Positions 8,660-17,101 of a stretch of DNA of 64,000 nt are shown here, in pieces. The position numbers and the translations under genes are program-made. Source of the DNA: Deltaproteobacteria bacterium. Its GTDB lineage: Bacteria > Myxococcota > Myxococcia > Myxococcales > 40CM-4-68-19. Numbering within the stretch: the stretch's first letter is position 1; every line of letters begins with the position of its first letter. The notes beneath the pieces are model-generated. The model ran no database searches and was not told the DNA's origin. It worked only from the letters and a program-made list of their open reading frames with translations. The stretch spans positions 111,059-175,058 of the forward strand of contig VBKI01000058.1 of NCBI GenBank assembly GCA_005879535.1, given 5' to 3'.

Positions 8660-9018
8660 TCTGGACGTTGCCGCTCGTGGTGCTCGCCGTGACGTCGCCC
8701 GCGCGGGCAGCCAGGCCGCCGAAGCGGTCGCCGGTGCTGCTCGAGATGGGGAAGCGCACCTACGGCATCTACTGCGTCGCTTGCCACGGCGAGACCGGCG
8801 CGGGAGATGGGTCGGCGGCGGCGAAGCTGGACCCGAGGCCGCGGAACTTCAGCACGGAGCCGTTCAAGCAAGGTTCCAGCGTGCGGCAGATCTTCGACAC
8901 GCTGGGAAAGGGAGTCCCGGGGACGGCGATGGTGAAGTTCACCAATCTGTCCGAGGAAGAGCGGTGGGCGCTGGCGTGGTACGTGCGCGAGCTCAAGGAC
9001 GGCAAGCCGGAGCGGTGA
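8656..9018 (+). CDS. Second monohaem cytochrome c of the sulfite dehydrogenase operon
   Basis: This 120-aa protein starts with GTG at 8656 (GTGA overlap with the preceding stop). It has a short signal peptide ending near ARA and the haem motif CVACH at residues 40-44. Downstream it has GDGSAAAKLDPRPRNF and GTAMVKF, where the Met is the probable axial ligand. This is the class of cytochromes seen in thiosulfate and oxidase electron-transfer chains. The coupling suggests a relay between the small SorB-like cytochrome and a terminal oxidase such as that at 29.5-34.8 kb. That last step is inference. Confidence 0.82.
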   Translation: MIWTLPLVVLAVTSPARAARPPKRSPVLLEMGKRTYGIYCVACHGETGAGDGSAAAKLDPRPRNFSTEPFKQGSSVRQIFDTLGKGVPGTAMVKFTNLSEEERWALAWYVRELKDGKPER

Positions 9019-9023
9019 TCCCG

Positions 9024-9554
9024 TCAAGGGAGGTCGTACACGTCTTTCGATACGCGGCAGATCTGTCCGGACAGCGTTCCCTCGAATCCGGTTGGCGTGC
9101 TCGTACCCTGTGCGAAGAGCGTACCGTCGTGATCCGCAAATGAGCCGGTGCCTTCCACCGTCTGCTCGATCTCGAAGAAGGTGCCGTCGAGCGTGTTGAG
9201 CACACCGCTGTCCTGAATGGTCAAGGTACCGTCGGGCGTGGTGATGACCAGCTCCCCACCGTAGAGCAGGAGCTCTGGCGAGTCGCCCGGGCCGAGTGAA
9301 AGCACGCTGAACTGCGTCGTCCCTGCCAGCGGCCCGGAGGGAATCGTTCCTTCGGTGCAGAGCCCGAACGGGCTCGTGCAGCCTTCGATGAAAAACGTCG
9401 TCACGATCGGGGCCCGGATGCTCACGCACTCGCCATCCGCACCGTTTGCAGGCGCGTCGACGCTGGTGGCGATGTCGTCGGCGCGCGCGGCCACTGGGAC
9501 CAGACCGACTGTCACTACGGAGATCGCCGCGGCCGCGACGAGTCTGCATCGCAT
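9024..9554 (-). CDS. Secreted protein of unknown function
   Basis: This predicted 176-aa protein has a clear signal peptide (MRCRLVAAAAISVVTVGLV to ARAD). The mature part is rich in Gly, Thr and acidic residues, with beta-strand character (GELVITTPDGTLTIQDSG) and paired cysteines (ECVSIRA, FFIEGCTSPFGLC, GQICRV). The pattern suggests a small beta-barrel or lipocalin-like fold, but no family is recognised. The start at 9554 was chosen because the signal peptide begins there; the frame stays open to 9644. It converges on the cytochrome operon, with 5 bases between stops. Confidence 0.6.
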   Translation of the reverse strand: MRCRLVAAAAISVVTVGLVPVAARADDIATSVDAPANGADGECVSIRAPIVTTFFIEGCTSPFGLCTEGTIPSGPLAGTTQFSVLSLGPGDSPELLLYGGELVITTPDGTLTIQDSGVLNTLDGTFFEIEQTVEGTGSFADHDGTLFAQGTSTPTGFEGTLSGQICRVSKDVYDLP

Positions 9555-9773
9555 GAATCCACCCCCTCGAGACCGCCGCAATACTACGGTCTCGCCCTGA
9601 AGGGCAATGCCTTTTTTCAGCGCTGCTGTAACGCGCTCCGGCAAACGGGAGGTCGTCCGGGCGCCGTCGCCGCGGGCCGTCTCGCACGATGATCAGACGA
9701 GCGCAGTGGGAAGTCAGCCCCCGACCGCGCGGTCGGCGGGCAGTCTCCCGTAAGCTGCGCACGTTCCGATGCA

Positions 9774-11717
9774 ATGAATACGTTCCAGTCCGTGGTTTTT
9801 GGCAGCCTGGGCCGAGAGTCGCCGTTCGACGACAGCGTGCGCACCACTCTTGCGGCGGACGTCATCGTCGCAAACGCGCCCGACCCCGTGTTCGTCTGCG
9901 ATCTGCGCGGGAAGATCCTCGAGGCGAACGCGGCGGTCTCGCAGCTCCTCGGCCTTCGCCGCGACGAGGTTCTCGAGCAATCGGTTTCGCGCTTCCTCAG
10001 CCCGCCCGAGGCCCAGGAATTCGTCGCCGCCGTCCGGGAGGTGGTGGACCGCGGCGTGACGCGGAATCTCCGCCTCAACCCCGGCAGCGCTTCGGGCGAA
10101 GTGATCCCGACGGCGTTGAACGCCTCCGCGCTCCGCGACGGCGAAGGACACGCCATCGGCGTCATCGGGATCCTCCGCGACATGCGGGAGCTGGACAAGG
10201 CCCGCGCGTACGCCGAGAGCCTGATCAAGAATGCCCCGGACCCGGTCTTCGTCAGCGATCTGCGCGGGAAGATCCTTCAAGCGAACGACGCCGTCTTCGA
10301 TCTTCTTGGGTTCCGTCCCGATGAGGTGATCGAGCAGTCGTTGTCGCGCATCATCTCCGCCGAGGAGACACGCGAGTTCATCGCCGCGCTGCGCGAGGTG
10401 GTGGAGCGCGGCGTCACCCGCAACGTGCGGCTGAATCCTCGCAGCGCCTCGGGCGAGGTCATTCCGACCACCCTCAACGCTTCCGCCCTGCGGGATCCCG
10501 ACGGGATGCTCATCGGGGCCATCGGGATCCTGCGCGACATGCGCGCCTACGAACGGGTCGTGCACGACCTGGAACAGTCGCGCCGCGAGCTGCGGGAGGC
10601 GGACAAGGCCAAGGACCATTTCCTGGCGATGGTCTCGCACGAGCTGCGCACGCCGCTGACGGCGATGCTCGGATGGGCGCGCCTGCTGCGCGTCGGATTC
10701 CGGGATGCGGTCCGCGCCGCTCGCGGGCTCGAGGTGATCGAGCGGAACACGAAGCTTCTCGCGCAGCTCATCGAGGACCTCCTCGACGTCTCCCGCATCG
10801 TCACGGGCAAGCTGCGGATCGATCGCCGGCAGGTCGACCCGGTGGCCATCATCGAGGCCGCCATCGAGGCCGTCCAGGGCGTGGCGGATGCGAAGGAGAT
10901 TCAGCTGGACGCCTCCCTCGATCCGGACGCAGGTCCGCTCCTCGCCGATCCCGATCGGCTGCAGCAGGTCGTCTGGAACCTGCTCTCGAATGCGATCAAG
11001 TTCAGCCCGGCGCACGGACGCGTCGCCATCCGCCTGGAGCGCTCCGGGTCACTCGCGCGCATCACGGTTTCCGACCACGGCGCCGGGATCAAGCAGGAGC
11101 TGCTCCCCCATATCTTCGATCGATTCCGGCAGGGCGAACGTTCGACCGGGGGGCTCGGGCTCGGATTGGCCATCGTGCGCCACATCGTCGAGCTACACGG
11201 TGGCGCCGTGCGGGCGCAGAGTCCGGGCGAGCGTCAGGGCGCGACGTTCACCGTCGAGCTGCCGACGCTGAACGAAACCGGAACCGTCGCCGCCGCGGCG
11301 CCACATCCCGGCGAGGGGTCGGCGCGGACGCGGCTGGCGCCCCTGCGAGGGGCGAGGCTGCTGGTGGTGGACGACGATGACGATGCCCGGGAGCTCCTGA
11401 GCATCATCCTGCAGGAGGCCGGAGCCGAGGTGAGCACCGCTGCGTCCGCCAACGAGGCGCTCGAAGCATTCGAGCGCGAGCGACCCGATGTCCTGGTCAG
11501 CGACATCGGGATGCCGGACGGAGACGGCTACAGCTTGATCCGCAGGGTACGATCTCTGGAAGGGCAGAGCGGCGCGAAGGTCCCTGCCGTGGCGCTGACG
11601 GCGTTTGCGCGCGCGGAGGATCGGGGGGAGGCGCTCGGATCGGGGTTCCAGGCGCACCTGCCGAAGCCAATCGAGCCCGGCGAGCTCACGGCGTTGATCG
11701 CAGAGCTGATCGCGTAG
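9774..11717 (+). CDS. Hybrid sensor histidine kinase: PAS-PAS-HisKA-HATPase-receiver
   Basis: This 647-aa protein has no transmembrane segment, so it is a cytosolic sensor. Two PAS domains at about residues 31-140 and 152-260 are very alike and share words such as NAPDPVFV, DLRGKIL, SASGEVIPT and GILRDMR. HisKA carries the phospho-acceptor His in VSHELRTPL (about 290). The HATPase has NLLSNAIKFSP (N box), DHGAGI and GLGLGLAI. A C-terminal receiver (about 525-647) has LLVVDDDDDA and the acceptor Asp in SDIGMPDGDG, with the conserved Lys in LPKPI. It probably phosphorylates its own receiver and a separate response regulator; none is adjacent. Its 3' end overlaps the convergent DoxX-like gene by 32 bases. 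Confidence 0.93.
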   Translation: MNTFQSVVFGSLGRESPFDDSVRTTLAADVIVANAPDPVFVCDLRGKILEANAAVSQLLGLRRDEVLEQSVSRFLSPPEAQEFVAAVREVVDRGVTRNLRLNPGSASGEVIPTALNASALRDGEGHAIGVIGILRDMRELDKARAYAESLIKNAPDPVFVSDLRGKILQANDAVFDLLGFRPDEVIEQSLSRIISAEETREFIAALREVVERGVTRNVRLNPRSASGEVIPTTLNASALRDPDGMLIGAIGILRDMRAYERVVHDLEQSRRELREADKAKDHFLAMVSHELRTPLTAMLGWARLLRVGFRDAVRAARGLEVIERNTKLLAQLIEDLLDVSRIVTGKLRIDRRQVDPVAIIEAAIEAVQGVADAKEIQLDASLDPDAGPLLADPDRLQQVVWNLLSNAIKFSPAHGRVAIRLERSGSLARITVSDHGAGIKQELLPHIFDRFRQGERSTGGLGLGLAIVRHIVELHGGAVRAQSPGERQGATFTVELPTLNETGTVAAAAPHPGEGSARTRLAPLRGARLLVVDDDDDARELLSIILQEAGAEVSTAASANEALEAFERERPDVLVSDIGMPDGDGYSLIRRVRSLEGQSGAKVPAVALTAFARAEDRGEALGSGFQAHLPKPIEPGELTALIAELIA

Positions 11718-12198
11718 GTTCGCCCCGGCCAAGCCCTTGGCCCACGAAACGCTCCGCGCGCTCGGCCTGGTCGCGTCCAAGGCGACCTGAATCTCTTGCC
11801 GCAGATCGAGCAGCGCCTCCGCCTCGAGCGGTAAAATAGAAATACGATACCGTCAGCAGGACGAAGAAGATCAGCGGATCGAGGACGAACAGGATGCTGA
11901 TTCTCGCGTCACCTCTGGAAAAGTGCGCAATCGCGGCGGAGAGCAGGGTGATCCCGAAACCAAAATAGGCGAATTCTTTGATCTTCGCCGGCACCCCCGG
12001 GATCAGAAGCGCCGAGACGCCCAGTATCTTGGCGATCGTCAGTTCCACCTTGAAGTAATTGGGCAGGCCCAGATGAACGAAGCCTCCTTCAGGGAACGGG
12101 AAGTGGTCGAACACGGTGAAGTTGAGGATGCTGAAGACCATCACGGCGCAGACAATCCCCGTCGTCGTCCAATAAACGATCCTGTCTCTCTTCGTCAT
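11686..12198 (-). CDS. DoxX-like membrane protein with odd C-terminal tail
   Basis: This 170-aa protein has four hydrophobic segments in about residues 8-122 (TGIVCAVMVFSILNF, KILGVSALLIPGVPAKIKEF, FGFGITLLSAAIAHFSRGD, LIFFVLLTVSYFYFTA), as in the DoxX-like PF13564 family, usually about 125 aa. The last 48 residues are Arg/Gly/Ala-rich and overlap the end of the convergent histidine kinase gene. The natural stop may have been lost or shifted. Genes of this type often sit beside MarR regulators and NAD(P)-binding oxidoreductases in stress operons, as here. Confidence 0.75.
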   Translation of the reverse strand: MTKRDRIVYWTTTGIVCAVMVFSILNFTVFDHFPFPEGGFVHLGLPNYFKVELTIAKILGVSALLIPGVPAKIKEFAYFGFGITLLSAAIAHFSRGDARISILFVLDPLIFFVLLTVSYFYFTARGGGAARSAARDSGRLGRDQAERAERFVGQGLGRGEPTRSALRSTP

Positions 12199-12212
12199 GG
12201 CTGGTTTCCTCG

Positions 12213-12674
12213 TCAGTCAGCGATTCCGATGGTTCGTTGATGCTTCCTGAGCGCCGCTCTGATCAACGGACTGAACAGGTTCCGCATGAAGAACCCGTCG
12301 CCCGGGTCGCGCTTCGGCGGGTTCGGGCGGCCCGGGGACGGAACGGTCCCGATGGGCGCGGCGCTGACCACGATGATGCGGCGTACGCCGGTTGCCTTCA
12401 TCGCTTCGACGATCGACCGCGTGCCCTGCCACGCGATCCCGGCCTCCGAAGCGGACCGTGGCCCGAGGCCGGAGAGCACTGCGTCGGCTCCTTTGACCGC
12501 GGACTCGAGCGCCGTGGGGTCCGGAGCCGCCAGGTCCGAGGTTACGGCGCGTACTGCCCGGGGCAGCTTCGCCGGATTCCGTACGACTGCCGTGACCTCG
12601 TGCCCCGCTCCGACGGCCTGCTCGAGGACTTGCCGACCGATTCCTCCGGTCGCTGCGAAGATCGTGAGCCTCAT
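12213..12674 (-). CDS. NAD(P)-binding oxidoreductase, apparently truncated at the C-terminus
   Basis: This 153-aa protein begins MRLTIFAATGGIG, an NmrA/SDR-type dinucleotide-binding Rossmann turn, behind AGGGAG. It continues with VTAVVRNPAKL, ADAVLSGLGPR and GVRRIIVVSAAPIG, all in expected order. Relatives are about 210 aa and continue after the R-K-H helix into a DWTIVRPPRL-like segment. Here the frame ends soon after RKHQRTIGIAD, so the C-terminal substrate lobe is missing. It may be inactive or represent a deletion fused to the DoxX-like gene 14 bases further on. Confidence 0.7.
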   Translation of the reverse strand: MRLTIFAATGGIGRQVLEQAVGAGHEVTAVVRNPAKLPRAVRAVTSDLAAPDPTALESAVKGADAVLSGLGPRSASEAGIAWQGTRSIVEAMKATGVRRIIVVSAAPIGTVPSPGRPNPPKRDPGDGFFMRNLFSPLIRAALRKHQRTIGIAD

Positions 12675-12705
12675 CCCTCGCTCCCTGGCTGGTTCATGAT
12701 ATCCT

Positions 12706-12725
12706 CCGTACATCAGAAGGTACGG
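12706..12725. promoter_or_regulatory. Inverted repeat between divergent MarR and oxidoreductase genes, candidate operator
   Basis: The 63-base divergent intergenic region contains CCGTAC, an 8-base spacer and GTACGG, a perfect 6-base inverted repeat, with a third GTAC four bases on. Its place between a MarR regulator and the oxidoreductase/DoxX pair fits autoregulated MarR control. The symmetry is seen; protein binding is inferred. Confidence 0.45.
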
Positions 12726-12737
12726 TACAAGTAACGT

Positions 12738-13217
12738 ATGGGTTCCATATCGTCAACCGATTCGGACCGCCGGCGCCTGACCGCCTCGATCAAGCAGTCG
12801 CTGCGGGCGCTGAGCATCCAGCTGTCGCTGCTCAACCATCAGGTGGGCGCACATGCCGGACTCAACGACGTCGATCTCGACTGCCTCGACCTCGTCGCGC
12901 GCCATGGTCCGCTCAGCCCGAGCGCCCTCGCACAGCGCGCCGCGCTGCACCCCGCAACCATGACCGGCATCCTGGACAGGCTGGAGCGCGGCGGCTGGGT
13001 CGTCCGGGAACGCGATCCTTCCGACCGCCGCGCTGTCGTCGTCCGGGCGCTGCGCGACCGGAACGCCGAGCTCGTGCGGCTCTACGCGGGGATGAATTCC
13101 TCGATGAACGAGATCTGCGCTGGATATGACGACGCCGAGCTGGAGGTGCTCGCCGACTTTCTCCGCCGCACCGTAGACGCTGGGCGAGAGGCCACCGAGA
13201 AGCTGGCCGGGGACTGA
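12738..13217 (+). CDS. MarR-family transcriptional regulator
   Basis: This 159-aa protein has the winged-helix arrangement of MarR: a helical dimer part, then LDLVARHGPLSPSALAQRA, the recognition helix LHPATMTGILDRLERGGWV, and the wing RERDPSDRRAVVVRA. It is divergent from the truncated oxidoreductase and abuts the LigD-type polymerase gene with no gap. It may therefore regulate both its own operon and the divergent pair. No ribosome site precedes the ATG, so the message may be leaderless or the start slightly different. Confidence 0.88.
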   Translation: MGSISSTDSDRRRLTASIKQSLRALSIQLSLLNHQVGAHAGLNDVDLDCLDLVARHGPLSPSALAQRAALHPATMTGILDRLERGGWVVRERDPSDRRAVVVRALRDRNAELVRLYAGMNSSMNEICAGYDDAELEVLADFLRRTVDAGREATEKLAGD

Positions 13218-14171
13218 ATGGTGGAAGTCTCGAACCCCGACCGGATCGTCTTCCCGGAGATCGGCCGGAGCAAGGCCGACGTCGTCGCGTACTACGAGCA
13301 GATCGCACCGCGCGCGCTTCCGCACGTCTCCGGTCGTCCTCTCTCCATTCGCCGCTACCCGAGGGGGCTCGCCGGTCCCGGGTTCTTCCAGAAGAACGTC
13401 CCGCCTCATTACCCGCAGTCGATCGAGCGCTTTCCCGTGCCGCGCAGCCCCGCGGCGTCAAAGAAGCATCCGGGCAAGGGTGGCAAGAACCAGGACGTCA
13501 CCGTCTATCCCATCCTGCGGCAACCCGAAGACCTCGCCTATCTTGCGAACCAGGGAGCGATCGAGCTCCACGTGCCGACGTCGCGTGCCGCCGATCTCTT
13601 CCACCCCGATCGCCTCGTCATCGATCTCGATCCGCCGCCGGGCCAATTCGCTCGCGTCCGGCGCGCCGCCTACGTCGTCCGCGATGCGCTCGCCGAGCAC
13701 GGCCTCGCCAGCGTGCCGATCGCCACGGGCTCCAAGGGCTATCACGTCGTATCGCCGATCCACCCGTCGGCTTCGAGCGATACGATTGCCATCACGCTGC
13801 AGAAATTCGCCGTGCTGCTCGCCGCCAGGCACGGAGAAGATCTCACCGTCGTGTTTCGCGTCGCCTTGCGAGGCGAGCGCGTCTTCGTCGACTGGTTGAG
13901 GAACAACCCCATGGCCACCGTGATCGCGCCGTATTCGCTCCGTGCACGGCCGCGCGCCCCGGTGGCGACGCCGCTCAGCTGGACCGAGATGGAGCAGACC
14001 GATCCGGACGCGTTCGGGATCGGCGACGTCGATCGCCTCCTCGATCGGCCCGATCCGCTCGCCGAGCTCGCCGCCGCTCCGAGCGACACCGAGCGCTTCC
14101 TCGTCGCCGTCGATGCGGCGTTCGAGGCGTCAGGCCTCGTCTTCGAGACGTTCGATCGTTTCCGCTCCTAG
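13218..14171 (+). CDS. Stand-alone LigD-type DNA/RNA polymerase (primase-polymerase) domain
   Basis: This 317-aa protein corresponds to the polymerase domain of LigD. The metal-binding DxD is in LVIDLDPPPGQF, GSKGYHVV forms the nucleotide-binding part, and the third acidic residue is in RVFVDWLRNNP. The N-terminus (SNPDRIVFPE, YYEQIAPRALPH, RPLSIRRYPRG) is also typical. It would add nucleotides, preferentially ribonucleotides, during end joining. There is no ligase domain, no nuclease domain and no Ku gene in this window. The start immediately follows the MarR stop, so both are probably on one transcript. Confidence 0.92.
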   Translation: MVEVSNPDRIVFPEIGRSKADVVAYYEQIAPRALPHVSGRPLSIRRYPRGLAGPGFFQKNVPPHYPQSIERFPVPRSPAASKKHPGKGGKNQDVTVYPILRQPEDLAYLANQGAIELHVPTSRAADLFHPDRLVIDLDPPPGQFARVRRAAYVVRDALAEHGLASVPIATGSKGYHVVSPIHPSASSDTIAITLQKFAVLLAARHGEDLTVVFRVALRGERVFVDWLRNNPMATVIAPYSLRARPRAPVATPLSWTEMEQTDPDAFGIGDVDRLLDRPDPLAELAAAPSDTERFLVAVDAAFEASGLVFETFDRFRS

Positions 14172-14234
14172 CCGCGCGACCGGCAGCATCCCACGCAAGC
14201 GGTCGGCATCGAACCCCGAATCCGAGGAGGAACG

Positions 14235-15281
14235 ATGGTGAAGACCCCTGCGTATGCTGCTGCTTCCAAGACGAGTCGGCTGGCGCCATTCATCATCGAG
14301 CGCCGCGAGCCTGGGCCGAACGACGTGCTCATCGAGATCCTCTTCTGCGGGATCTGCCATTCCGACATCCACCAGGTGCGCGACGAGTGGACCGGCGCTC
14401 TCTTTCCGATGGTTCCCGGGCACGAGATCGTTGGCCGGGTCAAGCAGGTCGGCAAGCAAGTCACCAAGTTCGAGGTGGGCGACACCGCTGGCGTCGGATG
14501 TTTCGTCGACTCCTGCCGGGAGTGCGATCCCTGCCGCCGTGGGCTCGAGCAGTTCTGCGAGAAGGGCGCGGCCTTCACCTACAACGGCACGGAGATGGAC
14601 CGAACCACGCCCACGTACGGCGGTTACTCGTCGCAGATCGTCGTGGCGGATCGATACGCACTGAAGGTCCCGGCTGGCCTCGATCCGGCACGCGCAGCGC
14701 CGCTCCTCTGCGCCGGCATCACCACGTATTCGCCGCTGCGCCAATGGAACTGCAAGAAGGGAGACCGCGTGGGTGTGGTGGGCCTCGGTGGTCTGGGCCA
14801 CATGGCGGTCAAGCTCGCCGCCTCGATGGGGGCCGAGGTGACGATGCTGAGCACGTCGCGATCGAAGGAAGCCGATGCGCGCCGCCTCGGGGCCCAGGCG
14901 TTCGAATCCACTCGGGACGAGGCCACCTTTCAGAAACTGGCCCGCCGTTTCGACCTTCTGATCGACACCATCTCGGCCCCGCACGACTACAACCGGTATC
15001 TGGGAATGCTGCGCCCCCAAGGTGCGATGGTGGTGGTCGGCGTTCCGCCCGAGCCGACTCCCGTGGCCGCGATGTCGCTGATCCGGGGAAACAGGCGGTT
15101 GGCTGGGTCCGCCATCGGGGGCATTCCCGAGACGCAGGAGATGCTCGATTACTGCGCACGCCACGAAATCGGCGCCGACGTGGAGATCATCCCCATCCAG
15201 AAGGTGAACGAAGCGTACGAGCGGATGATCCGCAACGACGTGCGCTATCGGTTCGTCATCGATCTCGCCAGCCTCAATTAG
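14235..15281 (+). CDS. Zinc-dependent NAD(P) alcohol/aldehyde dehydrogenase (YahK/cinnamyl type)
   Basis: This 348-aa MDR protein has the catalytic zinc motif FCGICHSDIHQ, GHEIVGRV, structural zinc cysteines in DSCRECDPCRRGLEQFC, and the cofactor turn GLGGLGHMAVK followed by STSRSK. Serine/arginine after the turn suggests NADP(H) preference, as in YahK and cinnamyl-alcohol dehydrogenases. It probably reduces aldehydes. GGAGG precedes the ATG. It belongs to a different subfamily from the enzyme at 2429. Confidence 0.92.
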   Translation: MVKTPAYAAASKTSRLAPFIIERREPGPNDVLIEILFCGICHSDIHQVRDEWTGALFPMVPGHEIVGRVKQVGKQVTKFEVGDTAGVGCFVDSCRECDPCRRGLEQFCEKGAAFTYNGTEMDRTTPTYGGYSSQIVVADRYALKVPAGLDPARAAPLLCAGITTYSPLRQWNCKKGDRVGVVGLGGLGHMAVKLAASMGAEVTMLSTSRSKEADARRLGAQAFESTRDEATFQKLARRFDLLIDTISAPHDYNRYLGMLRPQGAMVVVGVPPEPTPVAAMSLIRGNRRLAGSAIGGIPETQEMLDYCARHEIGADVEIIPIQKVNEAYERMIRNDVRYRFVIDLASLN

Positions 15282-15298
15282 AGCCCGGGACGCCCGAA

Positions 15299-17056
15299 TC
15301 AGGGTGTGACCGCGCCGAGGGCCTCGCGCTCGGCTGCGCGAGTCTCCCCCAGGCCGACGCGAAGCCGATTGCGCCCGTCCGGGAGCGGCAAGGTGAACGT
15401 CACGGTGCGGTCGGAGTCGAGTCGTGCCGTGGAGCTCGAGGTGTCGCGCGAGTCGAGCAGCGCGAAGTGCGACTGGTGCGCGCACGGTTCCTTCGTGTCC
15501 TTGCGCGTCGCGAACGCCGCTCTCGCGTGGAGCCGCTTTCGGGGCTCCTGTTCGATCCAGAGTCTCTCTACTGCGCCGCGCTCGAGCCTGGCGCACCCGC
15601 TCGCGGTCGAAATCCTTGCCGACGCGACCTCGACGCGTCCCGCAAGCGCGTACCCGACCCGACGGACCTCGCGGCGCCCCAGGTCAATGCGCCATGACTC
15701 CAGCGGGCGGGTCGGGCTCGCCAGGTCGAGCCGGACCACATCGACGCCTTCCGGCAGCTCGAAGTTGTACAGAATGTCGCGCCAGCCCTCCCGGGGGGTC
15801 TCACCCATCGTCCCCGACGAATGGAGAGCACGGCGGCCGTCCGCAAACGCGGTCACCTCGAGGGGCAGCCAGTCGCAGGCGACCTCCTGTGAATGCAGCA
15901 CGAGCTTCAATTGCATCGCCTTGAGGCCGGGCCAGGTCCGGACGCGGGCGAGCTCGATGCCCGCGCGCTGGTAGCAGGAGGGCAACCCCGGGTCGAGCTC
16001 GCGCAACTTGGCTCCGCTCAGGAGCCGGCCCATGGAGACGTCGCGGTGGTCCGATTTGGGAGGAGGCGGAGGTGGCGCGGGCTTGGACGGTTCAGTCAGC
16101 TCGCGCTCGAACGCCTCGAGCTGCGCACGCTGGACGCGCTCGGCGTTTGCACCTGGACTTGCCGTCAGCGCGTTCATCGTCTTCTGCATCGCGATCCAGG
16201 GGAGGAGCCTCGGCCGGATGGGACGAGACCCGGGCGCCGGTGCCTCGAGGGCGAGCAGCGCCTCGACGGCAGAGGCGGGGCGAGAGGCGCGTTTTCGCGC
16301 GGTCAACCGACCGAGGAATGCGCGAAAGGCCGGCGAGACGTTCAGATGATCGAGCCGAAGCTCCAGGTCCGGTCCGAGGATGTCCTCGGGCGCCTTGCGG
16401 CCGACCAGATGGACGAGGGTGGCTCCCAGTGCGTACAGGTCCGCAGTAGCATCGACGGTGCCGCCGAGTTGCTCGGGCGGCATGTATCCAAAAGTGCCGA
16501 CCAAGGTTGCGCCATGGGTCACGCCCTCCACAGCGCGAGCGGCGCCGAAGTCGACCAGCGCGAGCGTGCCGTCGGGACGGCGGAGGATGTTCGCAGGCTT
16601 GACGTCGCGGTGCACGATGCCGCGCTCGTGCAGGTAGCGCAGGATGGTCAGGAGCTGCCGCGCGATGACGCGCGCTTCGGCCTCGTCGATGCCGATTCGG
16701 CTGGAGAGGGGTCCGCCGTCGACCAGCTCCTGCGCGAGATAGAGGCGCAGGGATGGACCATCGCCTTCGCGAAAGGAGTCGATCAGGCGCGGGATCTGTG
16801 GGTGCGAGACCGACCGCAGGAGCCGCGCTTCGCGCTCGAATGCGTCGAGCTGCTGGGCCGTCGGGACGAGAGCGAAGACCATCTCCTTGAGCGCGACCAT
16901 CCCGGTGGGTCCTTCGGCGCGGTAGGTCCTGCCGTGCGGAGACTGCGCCAGCATGGACAACACGCGGAACGCTCCGGCACGCGCGGCAGCACCGCACCCG
17001 CCGCAGCGATTTCCGGTCAGTGGAGCAGAGCACGATGGACAGGACGCGGCGTCCAT
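15299..17056 (-). CDS. Ser/Thr protein kinase with N-terminal zinc ribbon
   Basis: This 585-aa protein opens with a zinc ribbon (CPSC at 6-9 and CGGC at 18-21). A Hanks-type kinase domain follows at about residues 30-270, with VALKEM (ATP lysine), HRDVKPANI (catalytic loop), DFGAAR, and a YMPPEQ activation end. The glycine loop is poor (LAQSPHGRTY). A Pro-rich linker leads to a C-terminal beta-rich domain of about 230 residues with no recognised family. There is no transmembrane helix. Such zinc-ribbon kinases are frequent in myxobacteria; the target is unknown. Confidence 0.88.
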   Translation of the reverse strand: MDAASCPSCSAPLTGNRCGGCGAAARAGAFRVLSMLAQSPHGRTYRAEGPTGMVALKEMVFALVPTAQQLDAFEREARLLRSVSHPQIPRLIDSFREGDGPSLRLYLAQELVDGGPLSSRIGIDEAEARVIARQLLTILRYLHERGIVHRDVKPANILRRPDGTLALVDFGAARAVEGVTHGATLVGTFGYMPPEQLGGTVDATADLYALGATLVHLVGRKAPEDILGPDLELRLDHLNVSPAFRAFLGRLTARKRASRPASAVEALLALEAPAPGSRPIRPRLLPWIAMQKTMNALTASPGANAERVQRAQLEAFERELTEPSKPAPPPPPPKSDHRDVSMGRLLSGAKLRELDPGLPSCYQRAGIELARVRTWPGLKAMQLKLVLHSQEVACDWLPLEVTAFADGRRALHSSGTMGETPREGWRDILYNFELPEGVDVVRLDLASPTRPLESWRIDLGRREVRRVGYALAGRVEVASARISTASGCARLERGAVERLWIEQEPRKRLHARAAFATRKDTKEPCAHQSHFALLDSRDTSSSTARLDSDRTVTFTLPLPDGRNRLRVGLGETRAAEREALGAVTP

Positions 17057-17101
17057 TCAACGATCATGACACCGGGGCTCATTGGCACCAGTTTATGGCC
17101 G

